Assembly (NCBI GenBank): GCA_027057985.1
Contig: JALUTJ010000203.1
Coordinates: 1 to 14,334 of the forward strand
DNA from: Chromatiales bacterium
GTDB lineage: Bacteria > Pseudomonadota > Gammaproteobacteria > UBA6429 > Thiohalophilaceae
Reading direction: 5' to 3'
Length of the DNA: 14,334 nt
This document shows, one piece after another, positions 6,177 through 14,076 of this stretch. The position numbers and the translations under genes were made by a program. The notes under the pieces are model-generated. The model saw only the letters and a program-made list of their open reading frames with translations, made no database searches and was not told where the DNA came from. Every line of letters begins with the position of its first letter. The first letter of the stretch is position 1.

Positions 6177-7145
6177 TTATTCCTGCATAAAGTGCTGGTA
6201 ACCGGCTTCGGGTACACGGATTTCTTTACCCTGTTTAAAGCATTGCACACCACTACCCTCTTTTATTTCACCGATACAGCTCAGAGTAAATCCCTGTTCC
6301 CTTGCTGCCTGTTCGAATACAGCCTGTTTATCCTCGGCAATGGTAAAACAAAGCTCATAGTCATCGCCGCCAGAAAGGATTAAGGGCAGCATAAGATCAT
6401 CATTGGCCATGTTTTCCCTGAAAGCATTGCTAAGCGGAATCTTTTCGCAATCGATCACTGCGGCAACATCACTGGCCTCGGTTAGATGTTGCAGATCAGC
6501 AATCAAACCATCGGAAATATCAATACAGGCCGTCGCATAGTTCCGCAGAAACTGGCCAAGTTCAACCCGAGGCACAGGGCGGTTGAGTTTTTGATACAGT
6601 TGTTCCCGGGTGTCATCGCGCAGAAGAAAAAGTTCCTGCCAGGCCGCCAGTGCCAGCGCTGCATCACCGATCTGCCCGGAAACATAAACCCGGTCACCCG
6701 GTGCAGCACCACCACGTTGTAATGCTCTGCCCTGTTCGACAAAACCATTCATGCTAATGGTAATGCTCAGCGGCCCCTGACTGGTATCTCCCCCCACCAG
6801 TTCAACATCATAGTGATCGGCTATTTCAAACAGGCTTTCACTAAATGCTTTTAACCAGAAGTCTTCCGCACCCGGCAGGGTCAGGGCAAGTGTAAACCAC
6901 GCCGGTGTTGCACCCATTGCTGCCATATCACTTAAATTAACTGCGAGCACCTTAAAGGCGATATCCTGCGCCGAAGTTTCAACCGGAAAATGAACACCCT
7001 CTACCAGGGTATCGACAGACTGAACCAGCTGGTAACCCGCCGGCACCTGTAGAACGGCGGCATCATCACCAATACCAAGGATTACATCATCACGTTGTTG
7101 CCGGCGCATAAAGTAATCACGAATGAGTTTAAACTCGGTCGACAT
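6177..7145 (-). CDS. thiL: Thiamine-monophosphate kinase
   Basis: Phosphorylates thiamine monophosphate to thiamine diphosphate with ATP, the last step of cofactor synthesis. Dxs in this window uses that cofactor. The 322 residues match E. coli ThiL (325). ATP- and Mg-binding motifs of the PurM/ThiL superfamily are all present: GIGDDAAVL (24-32), SVDTLVEGVHF (43-53), AVNLSDMAAMGA (68-79), GGDTSQG (118-124), CIDISDGLIADL (207-218) and SGGDDYEL (258-265). It starts with ATG at 7145, 5 nt after the nusB stop. No riboswitch was seen, and the short gap leaves no room for one. Confidence 0.97.
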   Translation of the reverse strand: MSTEFKLIRDYFMRRQQRDDVILGIGDDAAVLQVPAGYQLVQSVDTLVEGVHFPVETSAQDIAFKVLAVNLSDMAAMGATPAWFTLALTLPGAEDFWLKAFSESLFEIADHYDVELVGGDTSQGPLSITISMNGFVEQGRALQRGGAAPGDRVYVSGQIGDAALALAAWQELFLLRDDTREQLYQKLNRPVPRVELGQFLRNYATACIDISDGLIADLQHLTEASDVAAVIDCEKIPLSNAFRENMANDDLMLPLILSGGDDYELCFTIAEDKQAVFEQAAREQGFTLSCIGEIKEGSGVQCFKQGKEIRVPEAGYQHFMQE

Positions 7146-7150
7146 AGTCT

Positions 7151-7588
7151 TTAGCTTTTTCTTGCCGCGACTTCAGGCTGGCGCAGATCTGCGGCCAGTT
7201 TATCCATGGTGCCGTTGACAAAGCGGTGCGCCTGGTCCGCGGCAAAGGTCTTTGCCAGTTCGATGGCTTCATTGATCACAACCCGGTAAGGGATGTCGAT
7301 ACGGTTTTTTAATTCATAACAACCAAGGCGGAGAATGGCTTTTTCCACCACACCTACTTCATCATAAGGACGCTCCGATACCGGGGCAAGCAGGGCATCC
7401 AGTTCTGCGACCTGGCTCGAGATACCATTTAGCAGTTCACTAAAATAGGCACGGTCAAAGTTTCTGTTTTGGTGCTCGATAAGAAACTGTTGCTCGATAT
7501 CTTTCGGACTATTGGCCGATATCTGCCATTCATACAAGGCCTGTACGGCATAGCGACGGGCACGACTTCGATCACTGGTTTGCGACAC
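7151..7588 (-). CDS. nusB: Transcription antitermination protein NusB
   Basis: RNA-binding helical protein that joins NusE (S10) on boxA RNA to form the antitermination complex needed for rRNA transcription. The 145 residues (E. coli 139) show the expected N-terminal RSRARRYAVQALYEW, the central LLAPVSERPYDEVGVVEKAILRL region and the C-terminal YRVVINEAIELAKTFA with RFVNGTMDKLA. The start is GTG at 7588, preceded by AGGA about 8 nt upstream, which overlaps the TAG stop of ribH. The ribH-nusB-thiL order is a standard arrangement. Confidence 0.96.
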   Translation of the reverse strand: MSQTSDRSRARRYAVQALYEWQISANSPKDIEQQFLIEHQNRNFDRAYFSELLNGISSQVAELDALLAPVSERPYDEVGVVEKAILRLGCYELKNRIDIPYRVVINEAIELAKTFAADQAHRFVNGTMDKLAADLRQPEVAARKS

Positions 7589-7598
7589 GATCTATTTC

Positions 7599-8072
7599 CT
7601 AGTCCAGGTTACGTAACAGGTTAACCATTTCGATTGCAGACAGGGCCGCTTCTTCACCCTTGTTACCTGCCTTGGTACCGGCACGTTCAATCGCCTGCTC
7701 GATGGTATCAACGGTGAGCACACCAAAGGCTACCGGAATCTCGTATTGCATCATGCTACTTGCCATGCCTTTGACACATTCACCGGCAACATACTCAAAA
7801 TGCGGGGTACCACCACGAATCACGGCACCAAGGGTAATCACGGCATCATAGTTTTTGCTACCCGCCATCTTTTTTACTGCCAGTGGAATTTCAAAAGCTC
7901 CGGGCACATAAACTACCTCGATATCGGCTTCACTGGCACCATGGCGTTTTAAACAGTCCAGTGCACCTTCAAGCAGGTTTTCCACTACGAAACTGTTCCA
8001 GCGGGTAATCACGATACCAAAACGTGCCCCCTTAACAACAAGATCACCTTCAACTTTTTTTATTTTACTCAT
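7599..8072 (-). CDS. ribH: 6,7-dimethyl-8-ribityllumazine synthase
   Basis: Condenses 5-amino-6-ribitylamino-uracil with 3,4-dihydroxy-2-butanone-4-phosphate, the penultimate step to riboflavin. The 157 residues match the family length (E. coli 156). Motifs: [11 protein letters not shown] (24-34), the VPGAFEIP substrate segment (56-63), [17 protein letters not shown] (82-98) with the catalytic H91, and [13 protein letters not shown] near the C-terminus. It starts with ATG at 8072; AGGT lies 8 nt upstream. It lies 19 nt downstream of ribB, whose product is one of its two substrates. Confidence 0.97.
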   Translation of the reverse strand: MSKIKKVEGDLVVKGARFGIVITRWNSFVVENLLEGALDCLKRHGASEADIEVVYVPGAFEIPLAVKKMAGSKNYDAVITLGAVIRGGTPHFEYVAGECVKGMASSMMQYEIPVAFGVLTVDTIEQAIERAGTKAGNKGEEAALSAIEMVNLLRNLD

Positions 8073-8091
8073 CTTTCTTTACCTGCTTAAA

Positions 8092-9207
8092 TTAATTTTT
8101 ATCGTACACGTATTCCACCACCTCGAGACCAAAGCCTGAGAGGGCATGCATTTTCTTCGGCGCACTCATGACCCGCATTTTTCTGACCCGGAGATCGGTA
8201 AGAATCTGTGCACCAATACCATAGGTTCTTAAATCTTCACCACCTTCTATCTCAGCATGCACCTCGCCTTTGTCGTGCATGTCATAGTGCTTGATCATAT
8301 TCACCAGCATGTTTGACTCTTCTGCCAGGCGCAGGATAATAATCACACCTTCACCCGCCTCGGCAACACGTTTCATGACATCACGTAACGGCCAGCCACA
8401 GTCATCTCGTTGGCTACCAAAAATATCACACATGGTATTTTCCACGTGTACCCGCACCAGGGTCGGTTTTTCCGGTTCCGGCTCGCCCATCACCAGCGCA
8501 AGGTGTACCTGGCCATCGACACCGTTGCGATAAGCATGAAGCCGAAAATCACCGACCTCGGTTGGCATATTACAGGCGGCAACCCGATCAACGGTTTTTT
8601 CATTTTGCAAACGGTATTCGATTAAATCGGCAATGGTGCCAATTTTCAAACCATGCTTCTCGGCAAAAACTTCCAGGTCCGGGCGGCGCGCCATGGTGCC
8701 ATCTTCATTCAGAATTTCAACAATCACTGCAGCCGGTTCACGGCCGGCAAGACGGGCGATATCACAGCCTGCTTCGGTATGACCGGCACGGGTGAGCACG
8801 CCACCGGGCTGTGCCATCAATGGAAAAATATGTCCCGGTTGTACGATACTGGCCGGGCTGGCATCGGGCGCGACGGCCGCATGCACGGTGACAGCACGAT
8901 CTGCGGCAGAGATGCCAGTGGTCACACCACTGGCCGCCTCGATACTGACGGTAAAATTAGTTGCATGCATTTCCTGGTTATCTTCTACCATCAATGGCAG
9001 GCGTAACTGTTCACAGCGTTCCCGGGTCAGGGTCAGGCAGATCAGGCCACGGCCATAGGTGGCCATAAAGTTAATATCTTCGGCCCGAACACAGTCTGCC
9101 GCAATAATCAGGTCACCTTCGTTCTCACGGTCTTCATCATCCATCAGGATAACCATCTTGCCCTGGCGGATATCTTCAATAATTTCTTTTGCGCTGTTTA
9201 AAGCCAT
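8092..9207 (-). CDS. ribB: 3,4-dihydroxy-2-butanone-4-phosphate synthase with degenerate GTP cyclohydrolase II domain (RibBX type)
   Basis: The N-terminal RibB domain (about 1-205) is intact, with [10 protein letters not shown] (23-32), HATNFTVS (81-88) and [16 protein letters not shown] (140-155). It converts ribulose-5-phosphate to 3,4-dihydroxy-2-butanone-4-phosphate and formate. The C-terminal region (about 215-371) aligns with RibA but lacks key residues. Of the three zinc cysteines in E. coli RibA (C54, C65, C67) the first two are replaced (N257, D268) and only C270 remains. The QEGR segment with the catalytic arginine reads LAEE (294-297), and the TNNPKK segment reads MSAPKK (347-352). 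This fits the RibBX variant described in Proteobacteria, in which the C-terminal domain has no GTP cyclohydrolase II activity. Automatic annotation as bifunctional ribBA would be misleading. It starts with ATG at 9207; the Shine-Dalgarno is weak. It lies 46 nt after ribE, the largest gap in the rib group. Confidence 0.93.
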   Translation of the reverse strand: MALNSAKEIIEDIRQGKMVILMDDEDRENEGDLIIAADCVRAEDINFMATYGRGLICLTLTRERCEQLRLPLMVEDNQEMHATNFTVSIEAASGVTTGISAADRAVTVHAAVAPDASPASIVQPGHIFPLMAQPGGVLTRAGHTEAGCDIARLAGREPAAVIVEILNEDGTMARRPDLEVFAEKHGLKIGTIADLIEYRLQNEKTVDRVAACNMPTEVGDFRLHAYRNGVDGQVHLALVMGEPEPEKPTLVRVHVENTMCDIFGSQRDDCGWPLRDVMKRVAEAGEGVIIILRLAEESNMLVNMIKHYDMHDKGEVHAEIEGGEDLRTYGIGAQILTDLRVRKMRVMSAPKKMHALSGFGLEVVEYVYDKN

Positions 9208-9253
9208 AATCTTTTATACTCATTGCTAGCAACTGTCATTGCTATTATCATCT

Positions 9254-9913
9254 TTATTTCAGAAAACCATGTTCGGCCAGCATCTCCATGCTGATGCCAC
9301 TACTCGCCGCATCCGCTGCTTTATCACCCAGTATCATCCTTTCAAGGTAGCGCGCGATAATGTCAACTTCAAGGTTGACTTCGGTTCCCGGTTTAAAATC
9401 AGACATGGTGGTTTCCTGCAGGGTGTGCGGTACGATATTCAGCTCAAACACCGCCCCCTTTACCGCGTTAACCGTAAGACTGATACCATCAACACAAATC
9501 GATCCCTTGGCAGCAATATACTTTGCCATGTCATCGGGGCTTTGTATATGGAAACGAACCGAACGACCATCATTATAGCGTTCAACCACCTTACCAATGC
9601 CATCGACGTGCCCACTGACAAGGTGACCACCGAGTCGCGTGGTTGGGGTCAGGGCTTTCTCCAGGTTTACCCGGCTACCCACATGTAGTGACTTAAACGT
9701 TGTGACCGAGAGGGTTTCACCGGAGACATCGGCCCAGAAACCATCGCCGGGTAGTTCTACCGCGGTTAAACACACCCCATTTACCGCAATACTGTCTCCG
9801 AGCTGCACATCCGCAAGATCCAGTTTGTTGGTCAGAATACGGACGCGCGCATCTTCACCCTTCATTTCAATCGCGGCAACTTCACCCACGGACTCGATAA
9901 TTCCGGTAAACAT
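9254..9913 (-). CDS. ribE: Riboflavin synthase, alpha chain
   Basis: Catalyses dismutation of two 6,7-dimethyl-8-ribityllumazine molecules to riboflavin and the pyrimidine precursor. The 219 residues form the typical tandem lumazine-binding repeat. Domain 1 starts MFTGIIESVG with NGVCLT (45-50). Domain 2 starts GGHLVSGHVDG (95-105) with DGISLTVN (142-149) and VPHTLQETT (161-169). The short C-terminal tail (about 195-219) is usual for the trimeric enzyme. It starts with ATG at 9913, 2 nt after the ribD stop. Some genomes name this gene ribC; in E. coli ribE is also used for the lumazine synthase, so the symbol should be read with the product name. Confidence 0.97.
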   Translation of the reverse strand: MFTGIIESVGEVAAIEMKGEDARVRILTNKLDLADVQLGDSIAVNGVCLTAVELPGDGFWADVSGETLSVTTFKSLHVGSRVNLEKALTPTTRLGGHLVSGHVDGIGKVVERYNDGRSVRFHIQSPDDMAKYIAAKGSICVDGISLTVNAVKGAVFELNIVPHTLQETTMSDFKPGTEVNLEVDIIARYLERMILGDKAADAASSGISMEMLAEHGFLK

Positions 9914-9915
9914 AA

Positions 9916-11013
9916 TCAGTGCTTTCTCACTTTCGCCGTTAATCGAATATCATCACCAACGATACGCTGGTCAATGATATCCAGTTCAATTTTATCCTGC
10001 ATGCTTTGCAGTTGTGGCAGGTTGAACAGGCCTCTTGCCTGGTTACCCATAATCGAAGCCGCAATATAAAGCACCAGTTCATCGATGAGGCCATCCTCTA
10101 ACATGGCACCACTTAAGGTTGCGCCACTTTCCAGTAATACATCATTGATCTGCATTTCGCCCAGTTCACGTAACAGGGGTTTCAGATCCACATGCGTATT
10201 ACAGTAAGGCAGACGATGAATTTCTGCACCGGCATTTTTTAACTGCTCAAGTGCATACTCATCTTCACTACAGGTCATCAACAGGGTGCGTCCCGGTTGC
10301 TGTAACATTTTTGCCTGTGGCAACATGCTGAGATTGGTATCGACCACAACTCGCAATGGCTGCTGCTCAAAGCCTTCAAGCCGTACTGTCATTGAAGGAT
10401 CATCGGCCAGCACCGTTCCAACACCTGTCAGTATCGCACCACTGCGGGCTCGCAAACGCTGCACGTCTTCCCTTGCCGCCGGCCCGGTAATCCACTTGCT
10501 TTCTCCCGAGGCCATGGCGGTACGGCCATCCAGGCTCATGGCAAGTTTGCAGCGCACATAAGGCAGGCCTGTTTTCATACGCTTGATAAAACCGGGGTTG
10601 AGGGCTTCGGCCTGAGCCTGCATCAGACCCTGTTCTACCCTGATACCAGCTGCTTCAAGTTGCTGCAATCCCTGCCCGGCCACCTTTTGATGCGGATCGA
10701 CCATTGCCGCCACGACGCGACTGACCCCGGCTTCGATCAGGGCATTACTACATGGTGGTGTCTTGCCATGGTGACAACAGGGTTCCAGCGTGACATAAAC
10801 GGTTGCACCCTTCGCCCGTTTACCGGCTTCGCGCAGGGCATTGATTTCGGCATGAGGTGCTCCAGCCTTTTCATGCCAGCCTTCGCCCACGATTTCATTA
10901 TCTTTAACAATGACACAGCCGACATTGGGATTGGGCGCCGTGGTATAAATACCCTTTTCTGCCAGCTGCAGAGCCCGCGCCATGAATCGGTGATCATCTG
11001 CAGAGAAACTCAC
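9916..11013 (-). CDS. ribD: Bifunctional diaminohydroxyphosphoribosylaminopyrimidine deaminase / 5-amino-6-(5-phosphoribosylamino)uracil reductase
   Basis: Carries out steps 2 and 3 of riboflavin synthesis. The N-terminal zinc deaminase domain (1 to about 145) has HAE (54-56) and [11 protein letters not shown] (78-88), so the zinc ligands are H54, C79 and C88, with E56 as proton shuttle. The C-terminal NADPH-dependent reductase domain (about 148-365) contains [27 protein letters not shown] and [13 protein letters not shown]. The length of 365 equals the typical family length (E. coli 367). The start is GTG at 11013. It overlaps the nrdR stop as GTGA (11013-11010), and GAGG about 8 nt upstream lies in the nrdR coding end, so translational coupling is likely. 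Confidence 0.97.
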   Translation of the reverse strand: MSFSADDHRFMARALQLAEKGIYTTAPNPNVGCVIVKDNEIVGEGWHEKAGAPHAEINALREAGKRAKGATVYVTLEPCCHHGKTPPCSNALIEAGVSRVVAAMVDPHQKVAGQGLQQLEAAGIRVEQGLMQAQAEALNPGFIKRMKTGLPYVRCKLAMSLDGRTAMASGESKWITGPAAREDVQRLRARSGAILTGVGTVLADDPSMTVRLEGFEQQPLRVVVDTNLSMLPQAKMLQQPGRTLLMTCSEDEYALEQLKNAGAEIHRLPYCNTHVDLKPLLRELGEMQINDVLLESGATLSGAMLEDGLIDELVLYIAASIMGNQARGLFNLPQLQSMQDKIELDIIDQRIVGDDIRLTAKVRKH

Positions 11014-11516
11014 GCTTCATCCTCGGGTAACAGGGATTTCTGCTGCCGCTTCACCTCGGGTGAAGGACTGAGTTTGAGCTTTTCAATCTCTTCTTCAAAG
11101 GCGCTAACATCTTCAAAGCTGCGATAAACAGAAGCAAAGCGCACATAGGCGACCTGATCCAGGTCACGCAACTCATCCATGACCCAGCTACCCACCTGCT
11201 CGGCCGGAATCTCGCGATCACCGCTGGCGCGCATTCGCTTCATAATGCGGATAATGGCTTTTTCAATATCCTCGGTACCCACCGGGCGTTTTTCCAGTGC
11301 CCGCTGCATCCCTGCACGTAACTTGTTTTCATTGAATGGCTCACGTTGTCCACCCTGCTTGATGATATAGGGCATCACCAGCTCGGCAGATTCAAACGTG
11401 GTAAAGCGCTCACCACAGCTCTGACATTCCCGCCGCCGCCGCACCATGGCACCTTCATTCGCCAGTCGCGAATCGATAACCTTGGTATCATCAGCGTTAC
11501 AGAACGGGCAATACAT
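11010..11516 (-). CDS. nrdR: Transcriptional repressor NrdR
   Basis: ATP/dATP-sensing repressor of ribonucleotide reductase genes. An N-terminal zinc ribbon (C3, C6, C31, C34: CPFC and CQSC) with the basic RRRREC is followed by an ATP-cone domain (about 49-139). The 168 residues are slightly longer than E. coli NrdR (149), because of an acidic and lysine-rich tail after residue 145 ([20 protein letters not shown]). The start MYCPFC is invariant in the family; no Shine-Dalgarno is seen, and the gap to glyA is 9 nt. Association with ribD is widespread in proteobacteria. No NrdR boxes were identified in the window, as expected without nrd genes here. Confidence 0.96.
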   Translation of the reverse strand: MYCPFCNADDTKVIDSRLANEGAMVRRRRECQSCGERFTTFESAELVMPYIIKQGGQREPFNENKLRAGMQRALEKRPVGTEDIEKAIIRIMKRMRASGDREIPAEQVGSWVMDELRDLDQVAYVRFASVYRSFEDVSAFEEEIEKLKLSPSPEVKRQQKSLLPEDEA

Positions 11517-11525
11517 GATGGTTTT

Positions 11526-12779
11526 TTATTTATAAACCGGTTTCTTTTTACAAAGTGCCAGTGCCCTGTCCTTAACCTCGGCAATGACCTTCTCATCACC
11601 CTTGCTATCGATGACATCACACATCCAGCCAGCGAGATCGATACAGTCCTGCTCATCGAAACCACGTGTGGTAACGGCCGGGGTACCAACACGAATACCG
11701 CTGGTAACAAATGGTGACTGCGGATCATTCGGTACCGAGTTCTTGTTGATAGTGATATTGGCCTGCCCTAACCAGGCATCCACATCCTTGCCGGTCAGCC
11801 CACTTTCGATAAAGCTAACCAGGAACAGGTGGTCATCAGTTCCCCCGGAAACCACTTCATAACCGCGCTCGATAAATACGTTGGCCATAGCCTTTGCATT
11901 TTTAATCACCTGTTGCTGATAGGTTTTGAATTCCGGCTGCAGGGCCTCTTTGAAGGCCACGGCTTTGGCCGCGATAATGTGCATCAGCGGACCACCCTGG
12001 GTACCGGGGAAGATCATGGAGTTGAGTTTCTTTTCAATTTCCGGGTTGGATTTTGCCAGAATAATACCACCACGCGGCCCGCGCAGGGTTTTATGTGTGG
12101 TCGAGGTGGTGACATCGGCAATGGCAACCGGGCTGGGATACTCACCGGCCGCAATCAAACCAGCAACATGGGCCATGTCTACCATCAGGTAGGCGCCGAC
12201 CTTGTCGGCAATATCACGAAAACGTTGCCAGTCCACGATGCGGGAATAGGCAGAAAAGCCGGCCACGATCATTTTTGGCCTGTGTTCCAGCGCCAGAGCT
12301 TCAACCTGCTCATAATCGATTTCACCGGTTTCCTCATTCAGGCCATATTGTACCGCGTTGAATAATTTACCGGAAAAACTCACTTTAGAACCATGTGTCA
12401 GGTGGCCACCATGGGCCAGGCTCATCCCCAGCACGGTATCACCGGCATTCAACAGCGCAAAGTAGACCGCGGCATTGGCCTGAGAACCGGAGTGCGGCTG
12501 AACATTGGCATAATCGGCATTGAACAGTTCTTTGGCACGGTCAATGGCCAGCTGTTCAGCGATATCGACATACTCACAACCGCCATAATAGCGTTTGCCG
12601 GGGTAACCCTCGGCGTACTTGTTGGTCAGTACTGAGCCCTGGGCCTGCATGACACGTGGACTGGTGTAATTCTCGGAAGCAATCAGTTCGATATGCTCTT
12701 CCTGGCGTCGTTCTTCGTTCTCGATCGCCTGCCATAATTCATCGTCAAAACCCGAAATTGTCATGTCTTTGCTGAACAT
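11526..12779 (-). CDS. glyA: Serine hydroxymethyltransferase
   Basis: PLP enzyme that interconverts serine and glycine while producing 5,10-methylene-tetrahydrofolate, the main one-carbon source. The 417 residues equal the E. coli length. Landmarks are [12 protein letters not shown] (29-40), [15 protein letters not shown] (55-69), [10 protein letters not shown] (97-106), DMAHVAGL with D201 and H204, and the PLP lysine K230 in [13 protein letters not shown]. The start is ATG 12779 with a strong AGGGG at 12786-12790, 6 nt upstream; the internal Met6 is therefore less likely. It is the first gene of the minus-strand run. The 5' region holds a small hairpin, ACCGG pairing with CCGGT at 12836-12852. 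No glycine riboswitch is evident. Confidence 0.97.
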   Translation of the reverse strand: MFSKDMTISGFDDELWQAIENEERRQEEHIELIASENYTSPRVMQAQGSVLTNKYAEGYPGKRYYGGCEYVDIAEQLAIDRAKELFNADYANVQPHSGSQANAAVYFALLNAGDTVLGMSLAHGGHLTHGSKVSFSGKLFNAVQYGLNEETGEIDYEQVEALALEHRPKMIVAGFSAYSRIVDWQRFRDIADKVGAYLMVDMAHVAGLIAAGEYPSPVAIADVTTSTTHKTLRGPRGGIILAKSNPEIEKKLNSMIFPGTQGGPLMHIIAAKAVAFKEALQPEFKTYQQQVIKNAKAMANVFIERGYEVVSGGTDDHLFLVSFIESGLTGKDVDAWLGQANITINKNSVPNDPQSPFVTSGIRVGTPAVTTRGFDEQDCIDLAGWMCDVIDSKGDEKVIAEVKDRALALCKKKPVYK

Positions 12780-12835
12780 GCGCGTCCCCTGGATAATCTA
12801 TATAAAAATCAATGTGTTATGAGACTAAATAGCTA

Positions 12836-12852
12836 ACCGGAACAGACCCGGT
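12836..12852 (-). promoter_or_regulatory. Small hairpin upstream of glyA
   Basis: On the minus strand ACCGG, loop GTCTGTT, then CCGGT; the flanking AGC and GCT can add pairs across a one-base bulge. It lies about 57 nt before the glyA start. There is no U-tract, so it is not a terminator. It could shape the glyA leader, or be chance. Confidence 0.25.
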
Positions 12853-12942
12853 GCTCAAATCAGCCTCAGCGAAAAAGGTCGAATATACTAACCGATCTGC
12901 ATGGAAAATGCATTGAAACTTGCGTTTACTGGAATGAAAGAC

Positions 12943-12973
12943 AAAAAAATGCCCTGCTAACAATTAGCAGGGC
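12943..12973 (-). terminator. Rho-independent terminator after the exported DUF302-like gene
   Basis: On the minus strand a perfect 10-bp stem GCCCTGCTAA / TTAGCAGGGC (12973-12964 with 12960-12951), a 3-nt loop and then ATTTTTTT. It lies 30 nt after the stop codon at 13004. It is a strong terminator that isolates the gene from glyA. Confidence 0.92.
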
Positions 12974-13003
12974 TGAAGTACAACATGGATCGAGTTTAAA
13001 AAA

Positions 13004-13915
13004 TTATTCTTCTACGTAGGTACCACCCACGGCAGTCGTCAGGGCTTCCTGGATTGCGGTTGGTGCACACATGATAGAAGCAAAACTATTACTACCCATC
13101 ATGGATAAATCCGGGAAGCTCAGCGCGATACGGAATTCAGCCGGTAAGGCATAGGCAGTTCCTTTTGAAACCACGATTTCATAAGGCAGGTGACCGGTTG
13201 ACTTGATTTTCTTGAAGTCAATCTTGTCCATAATGTACTTGTCACCACTGCAGTCGATGTCACCCGGGCCGGCCATGCTGACACCGAATACGGTTTCCTG
13301 CTTGCCCGGAATATCGATACGGTACACTTTCTTTACCCCTGCCTTGTTAGCAGAAGTCAGTGCCTTTTCAACTTGCTGTAAAGCTACCTGCTGATTACCG
13401 AATTCTTTTAGTTCCAGGCGATCGGTAAAGTAAGGCATCAGCCACTTGTACTGGTAGTCACGCAGTTGTGCAGCTGTCAGACCTTCGTCCGGGCCATATT
13501 CTTTCTTGAAGCCAAGGGCTTTTTTCAGCTTTGCAGCTACCGACTTGAGATCACCCTTCATACGATAGATATTGGCCATGTAAACCGGGTTGGTAAATGC
13601 CACCTGCACTTCATTACCTACCTTGGTGACGGTAACCCGCTGCGCGGCGCCGAAAGCACCGAAGTCAGATTTAGCGGCATTGGCTTTAAGCTCGTCATTG
13701 GTGACGATAATGATATTAGCAGAAGGATAAGGCGAGTATTCACCTACGACTTCAAAACCGGCTTTGGTCAATTTATCTTTGGTCGAAGCAGAAACTGCTT
13801 TAACACTACCACTTGTCGTTGCGGCAAGGATATAGGTCATCAGTTTGGTTTCAGCATGACCGACAACAGCAAACAACAGGCTTGCTGTAACCATGAGCAT
13901 TTTTATTAGTTTCAT
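13004..13915 (-). CDS. Exported protein with DUF302-like features, function unknown
   Basis: The 303 residues begin with a signal peptide (MKLIKMLMVTASLLFAVVGHA, cleavage likely after residue 21), so the protein is probably periplasmic. Residues about 36-118 (AGFEVVGEYSPYPSANIIIV through VQVAFTNPVYMANIYRM) have the layout of a DUF302 domain: a helix, a strand, then a conserved Asn-Pro-x-Tyr segment. The C-terminal half has HLPYEIVV (242-249), FRIALSFPDLSMM (261-273) and SIMCAPTAIQEAL (280-292), which may be a second, related domain. The only cysteines of the mature form are C222 and C283, which could form a disulfide. It starts with ATG at 13915, with GAGG at 13925-13928. It has its own candidate promoter and terminator. 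The DUF302 link is by eye and not secure; no function is proposed. The gene upstream on the same strand encodes a DsrE2-like protein. Confidence 0.8.
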   Translation of the reverse strand: MKLIKMLMVTASLLFAVVGHAETKLMTYILAATTSGSVKAVSASTKDKLTKAGFEVVGEYSPYPSANIIIVTNDELKANAAKSDFGAFGAAQRVTVTKVGNEVQVAFTNPVYMANIYRMKGDLKSVAAKLKKALGFKKEYGPDEGLTAAQLRDYQYKWLMPYFTDRLELKEFGNQQVALQQVEKALTSANKAGVKKVYRIDIPGKQETVFGVSMAGPGDIDCSGDKYIMDKIDFKKIKSTGHLPYEIVVSKGTAYALPAEFRIALSFPDLSMMGSNSFASIMCAPTAIQEALTTAVGGTYVEE

Positions 13916-13955
13916 CGATTATTTCCTCAAAATAAGTATTTATTTTTATAGTATT

Positions 13956-13983
13956 AAAAGCCCTGTTCAGGATAAAGCAGGGC
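13956..13983 (-). promoter_or_regulatory. Leader hairpin with short U-tract upstream of the exported protein gene
   Basis: On the minus strand GCCCTG (13983-13978), a 12-nt loop, CAGGGC (13965-13960), then TTTT. It lies between the candidate promoter (-10 at 13995-13990) and the start codon at 13915, so the transcript would carry it near its 5' end. It looks like a weak intrinsic terminator and could act as an attenuator. Its stem resembles that of the terminator at the other end of the same gene. Confidence 0.45.
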
Positions 13984-13989
13984 GTTATT

Positions 13990-14020
13990 ATTATATCGTT
14001 TTTTGACTCCTCCGCCCCAA
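13990..14020 (-). promoter_or_regulatory. Candidate sigma-70 promoter for the exported protein gene
   Basis: On the minus strand a perfect TATAAT (13995-13990) with TTGGGG (14020-14015) 19 nt upstream. The -10 matches consensus but the -35 is moderate and the spacer is 2 nt longer than ideal. Transcription would start near 13983 and give a leader of about 68 nt. Confidence 0.4.
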
Positions 14021-14041
14021 TAACGGAAGAAACAATTTTTT

Positions 14042-14069
14042 AAAACAGGCTGGTTAAGTCACCAGCCTG
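14042..14069 (-). terminator. Rho-independent terminator after the DsrE2-like gene
   Basis: On the minus strand CAGGCTGGT (14069-14061) pairs with ACCAGCCTG (14054-14046) around a 6-nt loop, followed by TTTT. It has a 9-bp perfect stem but only a short U-run. It starts 7 nt after the stop codon at 14077. Confidence 0.75.
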
Positions 14070-14076
14070 CTATGAC

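Noticed and set aside
9208..9253. FMN riboswitch before ribB
   Set aside because: The gap is only 46 nt and AT-rich. The conserved RFN helices cannot fit, and none was seen upstream of ribD, ribE or ribH either.
12898..12912. TGCAT/ATGCA inverted repeat as an operator
   Set aside because: The 5-bp arms with a 5-nt spacer are short enough to be chance in AT-rich DNA, with no supporting context.
12780..12950. Promoter or glycine riboswitch upstream of glyA
   Set aside because: TATATT and similar AT-rich boxes occur on the minus strand, but none has a -35 box at proper spacing, and no riboswitch core motif is recognisable. A promoter must exist but I cannot place it.
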